Shown here: positions 51,686 through 60,114 of the stretch, one piece after another
Layout: every line of letters begins with the position of its first letter
Numbering within the stretch: the stretch's first letter is position 1
Assembly: GCA_050184585.1 (NCBI GenBank)
Contig: JBFXAF010000001.1
Span: 310,001 to 374,000, forward strand
Length of the DNA stretch: 64,000 nucleotides
Direction of reading: 5' to 3'
Origin: JBFXAF01 sp050184585
GTDB lineage: Bacteria > Pseudomonadota > Alphaproteobacteria > Rhizobiales > Rhizobiaceae
Program-made: the position numbers and the translations under genes
The notes under the pieces: generated by a model
The model's input: only the letters and a program-made list of their open reading frames with translations
Told to the model about the DNA's origin: nothing
Databases searched by the model: none

Positions 51686-52258
51686 ATGAAAGCTTCTTTT
51701 CCTCACCTTCTTCCACGCAAGCCTGTCCCCGAACTGCGCGTGCCTGTCGTAGGGGGACGCTCCTACGACATCCGCAAGGAGACGCCGGCAACCTTCTCCC
51801 TCATCGTCTTCTACCGCGGACTGCATTGCCCGATTTGCAAGACCCAGCTCAAGGATCTCGAAACCAAGCTTGGCGAGTTCGAACGTCGGGGCGTCTCGGT
51901 CGTGGCAATCTCTACCGACAACGAGGAGCGCGCGCTCCAAACGAGCCTTGACTGGCAACTGCCGCAATTGCGCATCGGTTACGACCTGTCTCTGCAGGTT
52001 GCTCGTGAGTGGGGACTTTATATTTCCAGCGGTCGCGGAAAGACCTCGACCGGAGTGGAGGAGCCCGAACGCTTCTCGGAACCTGCGATCTATCTGGTGC
52101 GCCCGGACGGCACACTCTATTTCGGCAGCATTCAGACCATGCCGTTCGCACGCCCCCATTTCGCCGACATTCTGGGCGCGATCGATTATGTGGTGAAGAC
52201 CGACTACCCGGCCCGCGGCGAAGTCGATGTAACCTTTGAGTCTGCTGCAGCGAATTAA
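51686..52258 (+). CDS. AhpC/TSA-type peroxiredoxin-like protein
   Basis: A 190-residue thioredoxin-fold protein: VFYRGLHCPICKTQLKDLETKLGEFERRGVSVVAIS, with HCPIC at Cys 48 and 51 in the peroxidatic position, then EPAIYLVRPDGTLYF. This peroxiredoxin-like form has CxxC in place of the single peroxidatic Cys, so it may act as an oxidoreductase. It is divergent from the TetR gene. Its last codons contain a SigF-type promoter (52229) for the next operon. Confidence 0.85.
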   Translation: MKASFPHLLPRKPVPELRVPVVGGRSYDIRKETPATFSLIVFYRGLHCPICKTQLKDLETKLGEFERRGVSVVAISTDNEERALQTSLDWQLPQLRIGYDLSLQVAREWGLYISSGRGKTSTGVEEPERFSEPAIYLVRPDGTLYFGSIQTMPFARPHFADILGAIDYVVKTDYPARGEVDVTFESAAAN

Positions 52259-52260
52259 AG
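52229..52260 (+). promoter_or_regulatory. SigF-type promoter of the VTT/oxidoreductase-ynj operon
   Basis: GTAACC (52229-52234), a 16-base spacer starting TTTG, then CGAATTAAA (52251-52259). It overlaps the last codons of the peroxiredoxin gene and lies about 60 bases before the VTT/oxidoreductase start. It repeats the bufferin promoter in both boxes and spacing. Confidence 0.8.
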
Positions 52261-52320
52261 GCAAGACCCTATCATTTCGGCGCCGAGCGTGGCGGCCGAC
52301 TTTCAGGAGGCCGCTCACGC

Positions 52321-54456
52321 ATGGATCATGCCGGAACGCTGCGCCGCCAGACCAAGACCATTGGCGCCGTTCTGTTCGTCGCCGTCGTCCTTGGTCTGGC
52401 CGTGCTCATCAAAAACCATCTTGATTTCGCCGAGGTGAAGGATCAGCTTGCCGCCGCGAGGAGTTGGATCAGCGCGCATCCCAGCCTCGCGGCCTTCATC
52501 TTCGCTGCCGTCTATGTCGCTGTGACCAGCCTGTCGCTGCCCGGCGCCACGGCGCTCACTCTTGTTGGCGGCAGCCTGTTCGGGCTGTTGACGGGAACGC
52601 TGCTTGTTTCCTTCGCGAGCGTCATCGGTGCGACGATCGGCATGACCGTCGCGCGCTATTTCCTGCGCGATTTCATCGAGCGGCGCTTCCCCGACGCGGT
52701 GGCGAAAATTGATCGCGGCATTGCAACGGACGGTGCCCGCTACTTGTTTGCCCTGCGGCTCGTTCCTGTCATCCCCTTCTTCCTGGTCAATCTGGCGATG
52801 GGCCTGACGCGCATACCCGCCCTGACCTTCGCCTGGGTCAGCCAGCTCGGGATGCTTCCCGGCACCATTGTCTACGTGAATGCTGGCCAACAACTTGCTT
52901 CAATTGAAAACGCAGGTGACATCTTGAGCCCCCGCATCATTCTGGCGTTCGCCGCGCTGGCGGCATTGCCTTTCGTGGCCAAGGCAGGAAACGCGTGGTG
53001 GGGTGGCCGCAAAGCTCTTGGGATCTGGCAGCGGCCTCGGCGGTTCGACTACAACCTGATCGTGATCGGCGCCGGTTCCGCCGGTCTTGTGACCGCCTAC
53101 ATCGCGGCGGCAGCGCGCGCTCGCGTAGCGCTCATCGAACAGGGGGAGATGGGTGGGGATTGTCTGAACACCGGGTGCGTACCATCAAAGGCACTGATCC
53201 GGTCCGCCAAGCTTGCCCACGAAGGACAGCGACCAGGACTTCTCGGCCTCACCGGTCGGCTGGAGCCAAATTTCCCTGCGATCATGCACCGGATCAGCCA
53301 AGTAATCGGGCGCGTTGCGCCGCATGACTCGGCGGAACGCTATCGCGATCTCGGTGTCGATGTCATCAATGGGCATGCGAGGGTCGCCGATCCCTGGACG
53401 GTCGAAGTTGACGGGCGGCGTCTGACCGGACGGCGGATCGTGCTTGCGACCGGCGCCGAACCGGCAATGCCGCCCATACCAGGCCTGGCTGATGTTGATC
53501 CTCTGACCTCCGAAACGCTATGGAGCCTGACCGAGCGGCCGCAACGGCTCCTGGTTCTTGGCGGGGGCGCCATCGGCTGCGAGCTTGCGCAGGCCTTTGC
53601 CCGGCTTGGAAGCGAGACCACCATCGTCGAAGCCTTGCCGCGGCTTATCGCCCGCGAGGACGAAGACGCGAGCGAAATGATGCGCGCTGGGCTTGCCGCG
53701 GACGGCGTGACAATTATCACAGGCTTTGCCGTTAGTTCGTTTTCCCGCGACGACCAATCGAGACTGGCGCATCTCGCCGATGGCAGAACAGTGGCCTTCG
53801 ACCGCGTTCTCGTCGCCGTCGGTCGTCGTCCGCGCACGCGCGGTTTCGGTCTGGAGGAACTCGGTCTTCTCGAAGACGGCAAGCTGGTGGTCGATGATCG
53901 GCTGCGGACCCGCGTGCCGACGATTTTCGCCGCCGGCGACGTCATCGGGCGTCTGCAGTTCACGCATGCCGCCGGGCACTATGCCTGGTTTGCCGCCATG
54001 AACGCGCTGTTTGGCGACTTCAAGACATGGAAAGCGGACGCGAAAGTCTTCCCCTCAGTCATCTACACAGATCCCGAAATCGCCCGCGTCGGGCTGAACG
54101 AGACGGAGGCACAAGAGCGAGGCATCGCCTGTGAGATCACCCGATATGATCTCGCCGAACTCGACCGCGCCATTGCCGACGGCGCCAATGAGGGGTTCGT
54201 CAAAGTTCTGACGGTTCCCGGCAAGGATCGCATTCTGGGTGTCACGATCGTCGGCGCCCGTGCCGGCGACATGCTCGGCGAGTTTACACTGGCCATGCGC
54301 CATGGCCTCGGCCTAAACGCAATCTTGCGGACGATCCATCCCTATCCGGGATGGACGGAGGCGGCGAAAGCCACAGCCGGCGAGTGGCGCCGGACCCATG
54401 CCCCTGCCTGGGCGCTGACATTGTCCGCGCGTATCCTCCAATGGCTGAGGGGATGA
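52321..54456 (+). CDS. VTT (DedA/TVP38)-domain membrane protein fused to a MerA-like FAD oxidoreductase
   Basis: A 711-residue fusion. Residues 1 to about 225 are a TVP38/VTT membrane domain: SLSLPGATALTLVGGSLFG and RLVPVIPFFLVNLAMGLTRIPALTFAWVSQLGMLPGTIVYVNAGQQL. From about 240, a class I pyridine nucleotide-disulfide oxidoreductase begins with LIVIGAGSAGLVTAY. It has the redox pair GGDCLNTGCVPSK (Cys 281 and 286), LVLGGGAIGCELAQAFARLG and FAAGDVIG. It lacks the C-terminal vicinal Cys of MerA, so mercury is unlikely to be the substrate. The fusion is known in other proteobacteria but its substrate is not. It leads a SigF-controlled operon. Confidence 0.88.
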   Translation: MDHAGTLRRQTKTIGAVLFVAVVLGLAVLIKNHLDFAEVKDQLAAARSWISAHPSLAAFIFAAVYVAVTSLSLPGATALTLVGGSLFGLLTGTLLVSFASVIGATIGMTVARYFLRDFIERRFPDAVAKIDRGIATDGARYLFALRLVPVIPFFLVNLAMGLTRIPALTFAWVSQLGMLPGTIVYVNAGQQLASIENAGDILSPRIILAFAALAALPFVAKAGNAWWGGRKALGIWQRPRRFDYNLIVIGAGSAGLVTAYIAAAARARVALIEQGEMGGDCLNTGCVPSKALIRSAKLAHEGQRPGLLGLTGRLEPNFPAIMHRISQVIGRVAPHDSAERYRDLGVDVINGHARVADPWTVEVDGRRLTGRRIVLATGAEPAMPPIPGLADVDPLTSETLWSLTERPQRLLVLGGGAIGCELAQAFARLGSETTIVEALPRLIAREDEDASEMMRAGLAADGVTIITGFAVSSFSRDDQSRLAHLADGRTVAFDRVLVAVGRRPRTRGFGLEELGLLEDGKLVVDDRLRTRVPTIFAAGDVIGRLQFTHAAGHYAWFAAMNALFGDFKTWKADAKVFPSVIYTDPEIARVGLNETEAQERGIACEITRYDLAELDRAIADGANEGFVKVLTVPGKDRILGVTIVGARAGDMLGEFTLAMRHGLGLNAILRTIHPYPGWTEAAKATAGEWRRTHAPAWALTLSARILQWLRG

Positions 54457-54460
54457 GGCC

Positions 54461-55147
54461 GTGTTCGACCGCCACCTTCAGCCCTTGCAGAAGCGATTGC
54501 TGGCTCCGCCAGCGACATGGCTCGCCAAGCGGGGCGTCTCAGCCGATATGGTGACGCTTGTCGGCTTCATGATCGGCCTGGCTGCCGTTCCTTTCCTCGC
54601 AAAAGGGCACTTTATCACGGCACTTGTCGTCGTTTTGGGAAACCGCCTTCTCGACGGTCTCGACGGGGCGCTCGCCCGTCAAACGCAGCCAACGGATCGT
54701 GGGGCTTTCCTCGACATCGCCCTCGATTTTGTCTTCTACGCACTCGTGCCGTTCGGCTTCGCCCTGGCCGATCCTACTACAAATGCCCTGCCGGCCGCGA
54801 CGTTGCTGCTCGCCTTCATCGGAACAGGCAGCAGCTTTCTTGCCTTCGCCGCTATTGCAGGCCGCCACGGCTTGTCGTCCGCCAGCTATCCTTCGAAGGG
54901 TATCTACTATCTTGGTGGGCTTACGGAAGGGGCCGAAACCATCGCCATCTTTGTCGCGATGTGTCTGTGGCCGGCCGCCTTTCCCGTCATCGCATATGGC
55001 TTTGCCGGACTGTGCGCCCTGACCACGGCCACCCGCTGGTGGTGGGGATGGCAGGCTTTCGCGCCGGCTGCGTCCGGTGGCGCGCATGGCCAAAACAGCC
55101 CGGCGACAAACATCCGAAAGTTCAGGAAAGAAGGCGAATTGAGATAA
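54461..55147 (+). CDS. CDP-alcohol phosphatidyltransferase-family protein, YnjF-like
   Basis: A 228-residue membrane enzyme. The CDP-alcohol phosphotransferase motif is complete: LDGLDGALARQTQPTDRGAFLDIALDF, with the DG..AR....G...D...D residues that bind metal and CDP. Six helices are predicted. The enzyme would attach an alcohol head group to a lipid. It starts at GTG 54461, four bases after the previous stop, and its stop overlaps the next start (TAATG). E. coli ynjF, from the same family, lies next to ynjBCD. Confidence 0.87.
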   Translation: MFDRHLQPLQKRLLAPPATWLAKRGVSADMVTLVGFMIGLAAVPFLAKGHFITALVVVLGNRLLDGLDGALARQTQPTDRGAFLDIALDFVFYALVPFGFALADPTTNALPAATLLLAFIGTGSSFLAFAAIAGRHGLSSASYPSKGIYYLGGLTEGAETIAIFVAMCLWPAAFPVIAYGFAGLCALTTATRWWWGWQAFAPAASGGAHGQNSPATNIRKFRKEGELR

Positions 55148-56352
55148 TGGCTTGGAAGACAACACTCACTGCATTGGCAATGGCCGGGCTGGCCATGATG
55201 TATGGGCCTGCCCACGCCTCCAGCCGTTGGGACGAGATCGTCTCCAAGGCACGCGGCCAGACTGTTTACTGGAACGCCTGGGGCGGTGATGAGAGGACCA
55301 ATTCCTTCATCGATTGGGTCGGGAAAGAGTTGCAGGCCCGATATGGCATCACCGTCCGGCAGGTGAAGCTCTCCGACACAGCAGAAGCCGTTTCGCGTGT
55401 CATCGCCGAAAAGGCCGCCGGTCGCGATACCGACGGTTCCGTCGATCTCATGTGGATCAACGGGCCGAATTTCCTGTCGATGAAGGATAAGAATCTCCTC
55501 TACGGCCCGTTCACGCAGTTGCTGCCCAATTATCGGTATGTCGACACCGAGAGCAAACCCTCGAACGTCACGGACTTCACAGTTCCGGTGGACGGAATGG
55601 AGTCGCCCTGGCGTCTTGCCCAGTTCGTGTTCAACTACGATACGGCCCGCGTGAAGGACGTGCCGCGCACAATCGCCGACTTCGTGCCTTGGGCCGCGGC
55701 ACATCCCGGCCGCTTCACGCACCCCGACGTACACGACTTCATGGGCGCCACGTTTCTCAAGCAGGCGCTCATCGAGTTGGCGCCGGATCGTGAACGATTG
55801 CAGCAGCCGGCGATGGATGCCGATTTTGAGAAGGAGACCGCGCCGCTATGGGGCTGGTACGACAAGCTCAAGCCTCTGCTCTGGCGGCATGGCCAGCAGT
55901 TCCCCGCGAACGGGCCGGCGGCTCGGCAGCTTCTCAACGATGGTGAAATCGATCTTTCGGTGTCATTCGACCCCGCCGAGGCCGCAGCCTCGGTCGAAAG
56001 TGGCCTGCTGCCCGAAACGGTGCGAACCTACGCGCTTTCGGGCGGAACCATCGGCAATACGAGTTTTGTCGCGATCCCTTATAACTCGCCGCACAAGGAA
56101 GCAGCCATGGTCGCAGCCGATTTCCTGCTGGACCCGGCAACCCAGGCCCATGCGCAGGACATCCGCGTCCTCGGCAGCTTCACGGTCCTTGACCTCGACA
56201 AGCTCTCAACGGAGCAGCGGAAGCTCTTCGCCGACCTGCCGACCAGCCCGGCATTGCCGGCCAACACGGACTTGGGACCGGTTCTCCTCGAACCGCACCC
56301 ATCCTGGATGACGAGGATCACGGACGAATGGATGCGGCGCTACGTCAAATAG
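55147..56352 (+). CDS. ynjB: ABC transporter substrate-binding protein, YnjB-like
   Basis: A 401-residue periplasmic binding protein with a signal peptide (LTALAMAGLAMMYGPAHAS). The sequence SRWDEIVSKARGQTVYWNAWGGDERTNSFIDWVG is characteristic of YnjB, a relative of iron- and thiamine-binding proteins. VDLMWINGPNFLSMKDKNLLYGPF and SVSFDPAEAAASVESGLLP are further family strands. The substrate is unknown. The reading frame overlaps the permease gene by 25 bases. Confidence 0.88.
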   Translation: MAWKTTLTALAMAGLAMMYGPAHASSRWDEIVSKARGQTVYWNAWGGDERTNSFIDWVGKELQARYGITVRQVKLSDTAEAVSRVIAEKAAGRDTDGSVDLMWINGPNFLSMKDKNLLYGPFTQLLPNYRYVDTESKPSNVTDFTVPVDGMESPWRLAQFVFNYDTARVKDVPRTIADFVPWAAAHPGRFTHPDVHDFMGATFLKQALIELAPDRERLQQPAMDADFEKETAPLWGWYDKLKPLLWRHGQQFPANGPAARQLLNDGEIDLSVSFDPAEAAASVESGLLPETVRTYALSGGTIGNTSFVAIPYNSPHKEAAMVAADFLLDPATQAHAQDIRVLGSFTVLDLDKLSTEQRKLFADLPTSPALPANTDLGPVLLEPHPSWMTRITDEWMRRYVK

Positions 56353-58079
56353 GGGTCCGCATTCGCGACCTGCCTCATTTCCCCACCGGACTGCGCCCAT
56401 GGCATATGGTCAGCGCCATTGTTTTCGGCGTGCTTGGGATTCCGATCGCGGCCGGCCTGGCTTTCACCTTGCTTCCCGCATTCGGCTACCTGCCATCGAT
56501 CGGCGGCGAGACGCTGAGCCTCGATCCATGGCGCGAGCTGCTCGACACGCCCGGTATTGCCACCAGCCTCCGCATCACGGTGACAACGGGGCTTGTCGCA
56601 ACCGTTCTTGCATTGGTTTTGTCGTTCAGTTTCTGCGCGGTTGCCCATGGCCGGATGCGTGATCGCGGCGCCGAGAGCCTATTGGCGCCACTGCTTGCCG
56701 CACCCCATGCCGCAATGGCGATCGGACTCGCTTTCCTGATTGCGCCGAGCGGGTGGCTGATCCGGCTCTCGAGCCCCTGGCTCACGGGTTACACAGTGCC
56801 GCCGAATATGGCCAGCGTCTATGACCCGTGGGGCATCGCCCTCGTTCTCGGCCTTCTCGTGAAGGAGATGCCATTTCTGTTGATCGTCATTTTGGGGGCT
56901 CTGAACCAGATTCCCGTTGACCAGCAGATGCGCGCCGGTCGCGCGCTCGGCTATGGGCGAGGCATCGTCTGGATCAAGATCATCGCCCCGCAGGTCTACG
57001 CCCAAATCCGCCTGCCTATTTATGTTGTCCTGGCCTTTTCGCTCTCGGTTGTCGACATGGCGCTGATACTCGCGCCCGGCAATCCTCCGCCTCTTTCCGT
57101 TGTCGCGCTCAGGTGGTTCATGGCTCCTGACGTCACGCGATATCTTCCGGCCGCGGCCGCAGCAGTGCTACAATTGCTTGTCGTTGTCGCAGCGATCGGT
57201 CTTTGGCGTTTCGGCGAAAAAGGCATCGCCCGGATCGGCCTCTGGTGGACGACCCGCGGCGGCCGGGGCGTGACCGGAGAACCGGGCCTGAAGCTGGCCG
57301 CGGCTTGCGGAATGATCGGGCTCGCGCTGGGACTTGGTGGTCTCATCACATTGGCGATTTGGTCATTTGCCTGGCGATGGCCGTTTCCCGATGCGCTGCC
57401 ATCAGTCTGGAGCCTTGAAATCTGGAGGCGTCAGGCTCACGCCGTCGTTTGGCCGTTGGCAAACACCATAACCCTTGCTGGCTTGGCCACCGTCGCCTCG
57501 GTCTTCCTCGCCATCGCCTGGCTCGAAACCGGCGATCGCATGGGCAGCCGGCGGCGAGCCGCCGCATTCCATCCGGTCTATATTCCTTTGCTTCTCCCGC
57601 AAATCGCCTTCATGTTCGGAACGCAGGTGCTTGTCGTGAAGCTCCGGGCCGACGGCACATTCCTGGCGGTCGCGTGGGTGCACCTCCTCTTCGTGTTCCC
57701 TTATGTGCTGCTGGCGCTTTCGGATCCCTGGAAGGCGCTTGATCCGCGTTACGCACGCTCTGCATCGGCCCTTGGCGCCTCGCCGACTGCCACTTTAATC
57801 CGCGTCAAGCTGCCCATTCTCCTCAGACCGATCCTCATCGCTTCGGCCATCGGCTTTGCGGTCAGCGTCGCGCAGTACCTGCCGACTCTATTTGTCGGCG
57901 GCGGGCGCCTCGCCACACTTACGACCGAGGCCGTCGCCATGGCGAGCGGCGGAGATCGCAGAGTCGTCGGTGTTCTCGCCTTCCTGCAAATGATGCTGCC
58001 CTTCACCATCTATCTTGCGGCGCTTGTCATTCCCCGCATCGTGTTTGCCAATCGCCGGGCTTTGTCGGGGCGTTCATGA
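56328..58079 (+). CDS. ynjC: ABC transporter permease with two membrane domains, YnjC-like
   Basis: A 583-residue inner-membrane protein with two consecutive six-helix permease domains. The coupling loops are RAGRALGYGRGIVWIKIIAPQVYAQIRLPI in the first half and ARSASALGASPTATLIRVKLPILLRPILIASAIGF in the second, both with the EAA-type pattern. It matches YnjC. ATG 56328 lies within the end of ynjB. Its stop overlaps the ATPase start by four bases (ATGA), so the three genes are translated together. Confidence 0.88.
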   Translation: MDAALRQIGVRIRDLPHFPTGLRPWHMVSAIVFGVLGIPIAAGLAFTLLPAFGYLPSIGGETLSLDPWRELLDTPGIATSLRITVTTGLVATVLALVLSFSFCAVAHGRMRDRGAESLLAPLLAAPHAAMAIGLAFLIAPSGWLIRLSSPWLTGYTVPPNMASVYDPWGIALVLGLLVKEMPFLLIVILGALNQIPVDQQMRAGRALGYGRGIVWIKIIAPQVYAQIRLPIYVVLAFSLSVVDMALILAPGNPPPLSVVALRWFMAPDVTRYLPAAAAAVLQLLVVVAAIGLWRFGEKGIARIGLWWTTRGGRGVTGEPGLKLAAACGMIGLALGLGGLITLAIWSFAWRWPFPDALPSVWSLEIWRRQAHAVVWPLANTITLAGLATVASVFLAIAWLETGDRMGSRRRAAAFHPVYIPLLLPQIAFMFGTQVLVVKLRADGTFLAVAWVHLLFVFPYVLLALSDPWKALDPRYARSASALGASPTATLIRVKLPILLRPILIASAIGFAVSVAQYLPTLFVGGGRLATLTTEAVAMASGGDRRVVGVLAFLQMMLPFTIYLAALVIPRIVFANRRALSGRS

Positions 58080-58750
58080 CCAATGCATTGATTATCCATT
58101 CCGCCACGATCTCGGTCGGCGGCAAGTTGCTTATCGCAAACCTTGATCTCGCGGTGGAGCCGGGCACCGTTGCGACCGTCATGGGGCCGAGCGGATCGGG
58201 CAAGTCCACTCTGATTTCCTTCATCGGCGGCCATATTGATTCCGCTTTCCACGCGACGGGAAGGGTCTTGATCGGCAGCCGCGACATAACGGACTTGCCG
58301 CCGGAGCGGCGCGGCGTCGGCATCCTCTTCCAGGATGATCTTCTTTTCCCGCATCTCTCGGTCGGTACGAACCTCGCATTTGGACTGGCCCATTCTGTCT
58401 CGGGGCACAAGGCGAGGCGGCAGCACGTTGCAGAAGCACTCGCGGAAGCCGATCTCGGTGGGTTTGAGGAGCGTGATCCGGCAACGCTCTCAGGCGGCCA
58501 GCGTGCGCGCGTCGCCTTGATGAGGACGCTTCTGGCGGCACCGAAGGTCCTGCTCCTCGATGAGCCTTTCTCCAAACTGGATGCCGATCTCAGACGTGAC
58601 TTCCGCCGCTTCGTATTCGATCGTGCATTGTCAAAGCAGCTCCCGGTTCTGCTCGTCACACATGATAAGGCCGATGCCCAGGCAGCCAATGGTCAAATTG
58701 TAAATCTAGGACCAATGCCCATCAACACGATCGTAAATCATCGCCCCTGA
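58076..58750 (+). CDS. ynjD: ABC transporter ATP-binding protein, YnjD-like
   Basis: A 224-residue ABC ATPase: Walker A GPSGSGKST, Q-loop FQDDLLFPHLSVGTNLAFGL, signature LSGGQRARVALMRTLLAAP, Walker B VLLLDEPFSKLD, switch His LLVTHDKADAQAA. It is the shortest, YnjD-like form without a C-terminal regulatory domain. It overlaps ynjC by four bases. It ends the operon; a 243-base low-GC spacer follows before the LysR gene, where the cargo ends and transfer genes begin. Confidence 0.9.
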   Translation: MTNALIIHSATISVGGKLLIANLDLAVEPGTVATVMGPSGSGKSTLISFIGGHIDSAFHATGRVLIGSRDITDLPPERRGVGILFQDDLLFPHLSVGTNLAFGLAHSVSGHKARRQHVAEALAEADLGGFEERDPATLSGGQRARVALMRTLLAAPKVLLLDEPFSKLDADLRRDFRRFVFDRALSKQLPVLLVTHDKADAQAANGQIVNLGPMPINTIVNHRP

Positions 58751-58993
58751 CACGCATAATGGTCTGGCGGCTGGTCGCGAATTTTCGGGCGAGGGCAGAA
58801 ACACTTATTCCGACCGCCAGGTCGTCGCGCACTTCTTGCTTTTGTTTTTCGTTTGGATTCAAGGGTTAGCAAAAAGCATTATAGATAAAAGTCTCGATAG
58901 AGAAAGACAACATCTAACCTTCACAAAGTCAGGAAGGGTCAGAGTTTGAATAGACTCGATAGTGGGCCGGACCGGACAGTTTTCGGTTCTAGT

Positions 58994-59893
58994 ATGAACT
59001 TTCGGCATCTGTGCTATTTCGTTGCTGCTTCCGACTACGGAAGCTTCCGCAAGGCGAGCGTGGCGCTTGGTGTGCAAGAGTCCACGATCAGTCGTCGTAT
59101 TCGCGACATGGAAGACGGGCTCGGGTCAGCATTGTTCCACCGGCATAGCGGCGGCGTGTGCCTGACCATCGCCGGCCAGAGTCTATTGTCGCGGGCGCGA
59201 AAGGTTCTTCGCTACGCTAGCGAAGGCGCGGAAATCGTAAACGCTGTTGGCCGTGTTAAGGATGGACGGCTCCGTGTCGGCATCTTCACGTCTCTGGCGT
59301 CTGGCTTTTTGCAGGAGCTGCTGAGGTCCTTCGGTGAGAAGCACGGAGGCGTCCAGCTTGAGATCGCGGACGGCAATCCCGCCGAGCACGTCGCCGCGAT
59401 CCGGCAGTTCAGGCTCGACATCGCTTTTCTGACCGGCACGCAGGTGTGGCCGCAATGCGAGACTATTCATCTGTGGCACGAGCGCGTCTTCGTGGTGCTA
59501 CCTGAAGCACACGCACTTGTCCCAAAGGACGAGGTGAGCTGGCACGACATCGCGCATGAGAAGTTCATCGTGATGGATGCGCCGCCCGGCCAGGAGATTC
59601 ACGACTATCTGGTGAAGCATGTCGGCAACCTCGGACACCATCCAAAAATTCAGCCGCAGTTTGTCGGGCGAGACAACCTGTTGACGCTGGTTGCGCTTGG
59701 CGGTGGGCTTACGGTGACCAGCGAGGCGACGACGGCCGCGCATGTGCCGGGCATCTGCTATCGGCCGATTGCCGGAGAGATTCTCCCCTTCCACGCCGTG
59801 TGGTCGCCGAAGAACGACAATCCAGCGCTCAGACGCTTCCTCAGCATGGCGAAAGCGCAGGCCCGGCAGGAGCATATCAGGACGCATCAGTGA
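58994..59893 (+). CDS. LysR-family transcriptional regulator of the conjugative element
   Basis: A 299-residue LysR-type regulator: helix-turn-helix MNFRHLCYFVAASDYGSFRKASVALGVQESTISRRIRDMEDGLGSALFHRH, then a substrate domain. The ATG at 58994 gives the normal LysR start; a TTG at 58946 would add 16 residues not found in the family. LysR genes of this kind sit convergent to trbI and DUF2274 at the end of trb operons in alpha- and gammaproteobacterial elements. It overlaps the DUF2274 gene by 17 bases at the 3' end. Its targets are unknown. Confidence 0.87.
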   Translation: MNFRHLCYFVAASDYGSFRKASVALGVQESTISRRIRDMEDGLGSALFHRHSGGVCLTIAGQSLLSRARKVLRYASEGAEIVNAVGRVKDGRLRVGIFTSLASGFLQELLRSFGEKHGGVQLEIADGNPAEHVAAIRQFRLDIAFLTGTQVWPQCETIHLWHERVFVVLPEAHALVPKDEVSWHDIAHEKFIVMDAPPGQEIHDYLVKHVGNLGHHPKIQPQFVGRDNLLTLVALGGGLTVTSEATTAAHVPGICYRPIAGEILPFHAVWSPKNDNPALRRFLSMAKAQARQEHIRTHQ

Positions 59894-60113
59894 CGGAGCG
59901 TTGGCGCCGCGCCTTCGCAAAGCCGCGATCCGTGGCAATGAACCGTTCGAGCATCGGCACGATCAGTTTCATGGGATCGGCGGCAGGCTGGCCCGTGACA
60001 CGGGCCAGAACCTCGGCATAGGCAGCAAGATCACGATGAAGCGGCGCGGGAAGCTCGATCGTTACCTTGACGGGCTTGTCGTTGGCGATCGGGCCAAGTT
60101 TCAGCTTCGTCAT
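59877..60113 (-). CDS. DUF2274 protein, end of the trb operon
   Basis: A 78-residue soluble protein: TKLKLGPIANDKPVKVTIELPAPLHRDLAAYAEVLARVTGQPAADPMKLIVPMLERFIATDRGFAKAR. It is the DUF2274 family, found almost only next to trbI in conjugative elements. The first part resembles ribbon-helix-helix DNA-binding proteins (VKVTIELPAPLHRDLAAYAEVLAR), so a role as a transfer regulator is possible. It starts two bases after trbI and ends within the convergent LysR gene. Confidence 0.85.
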   Translation of the reverse strand: MTKLKLGPIANDKPVKVTIELPAPLHRDLAAYAEVLARVTGQPAADPMKLIVPMLERFIATDRGFAKARRQRSVTDAS

Positions 60114-60114
60114 G

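Noticed and set aside
52321..54456. A second mercuric reductase
   Set aside because: The active-site CxxxxC is present but the C-terminal vicinal Cys pair needed for mercury is absent, and a VTT membrane domain is fused at the N-terminus.
58751..58945. Inverted CTGGCGG/CCGCCAG segments as transposon ends
   Set aside because: The repeats are short and imperfect, and no transposase or direct duplication is beside them.
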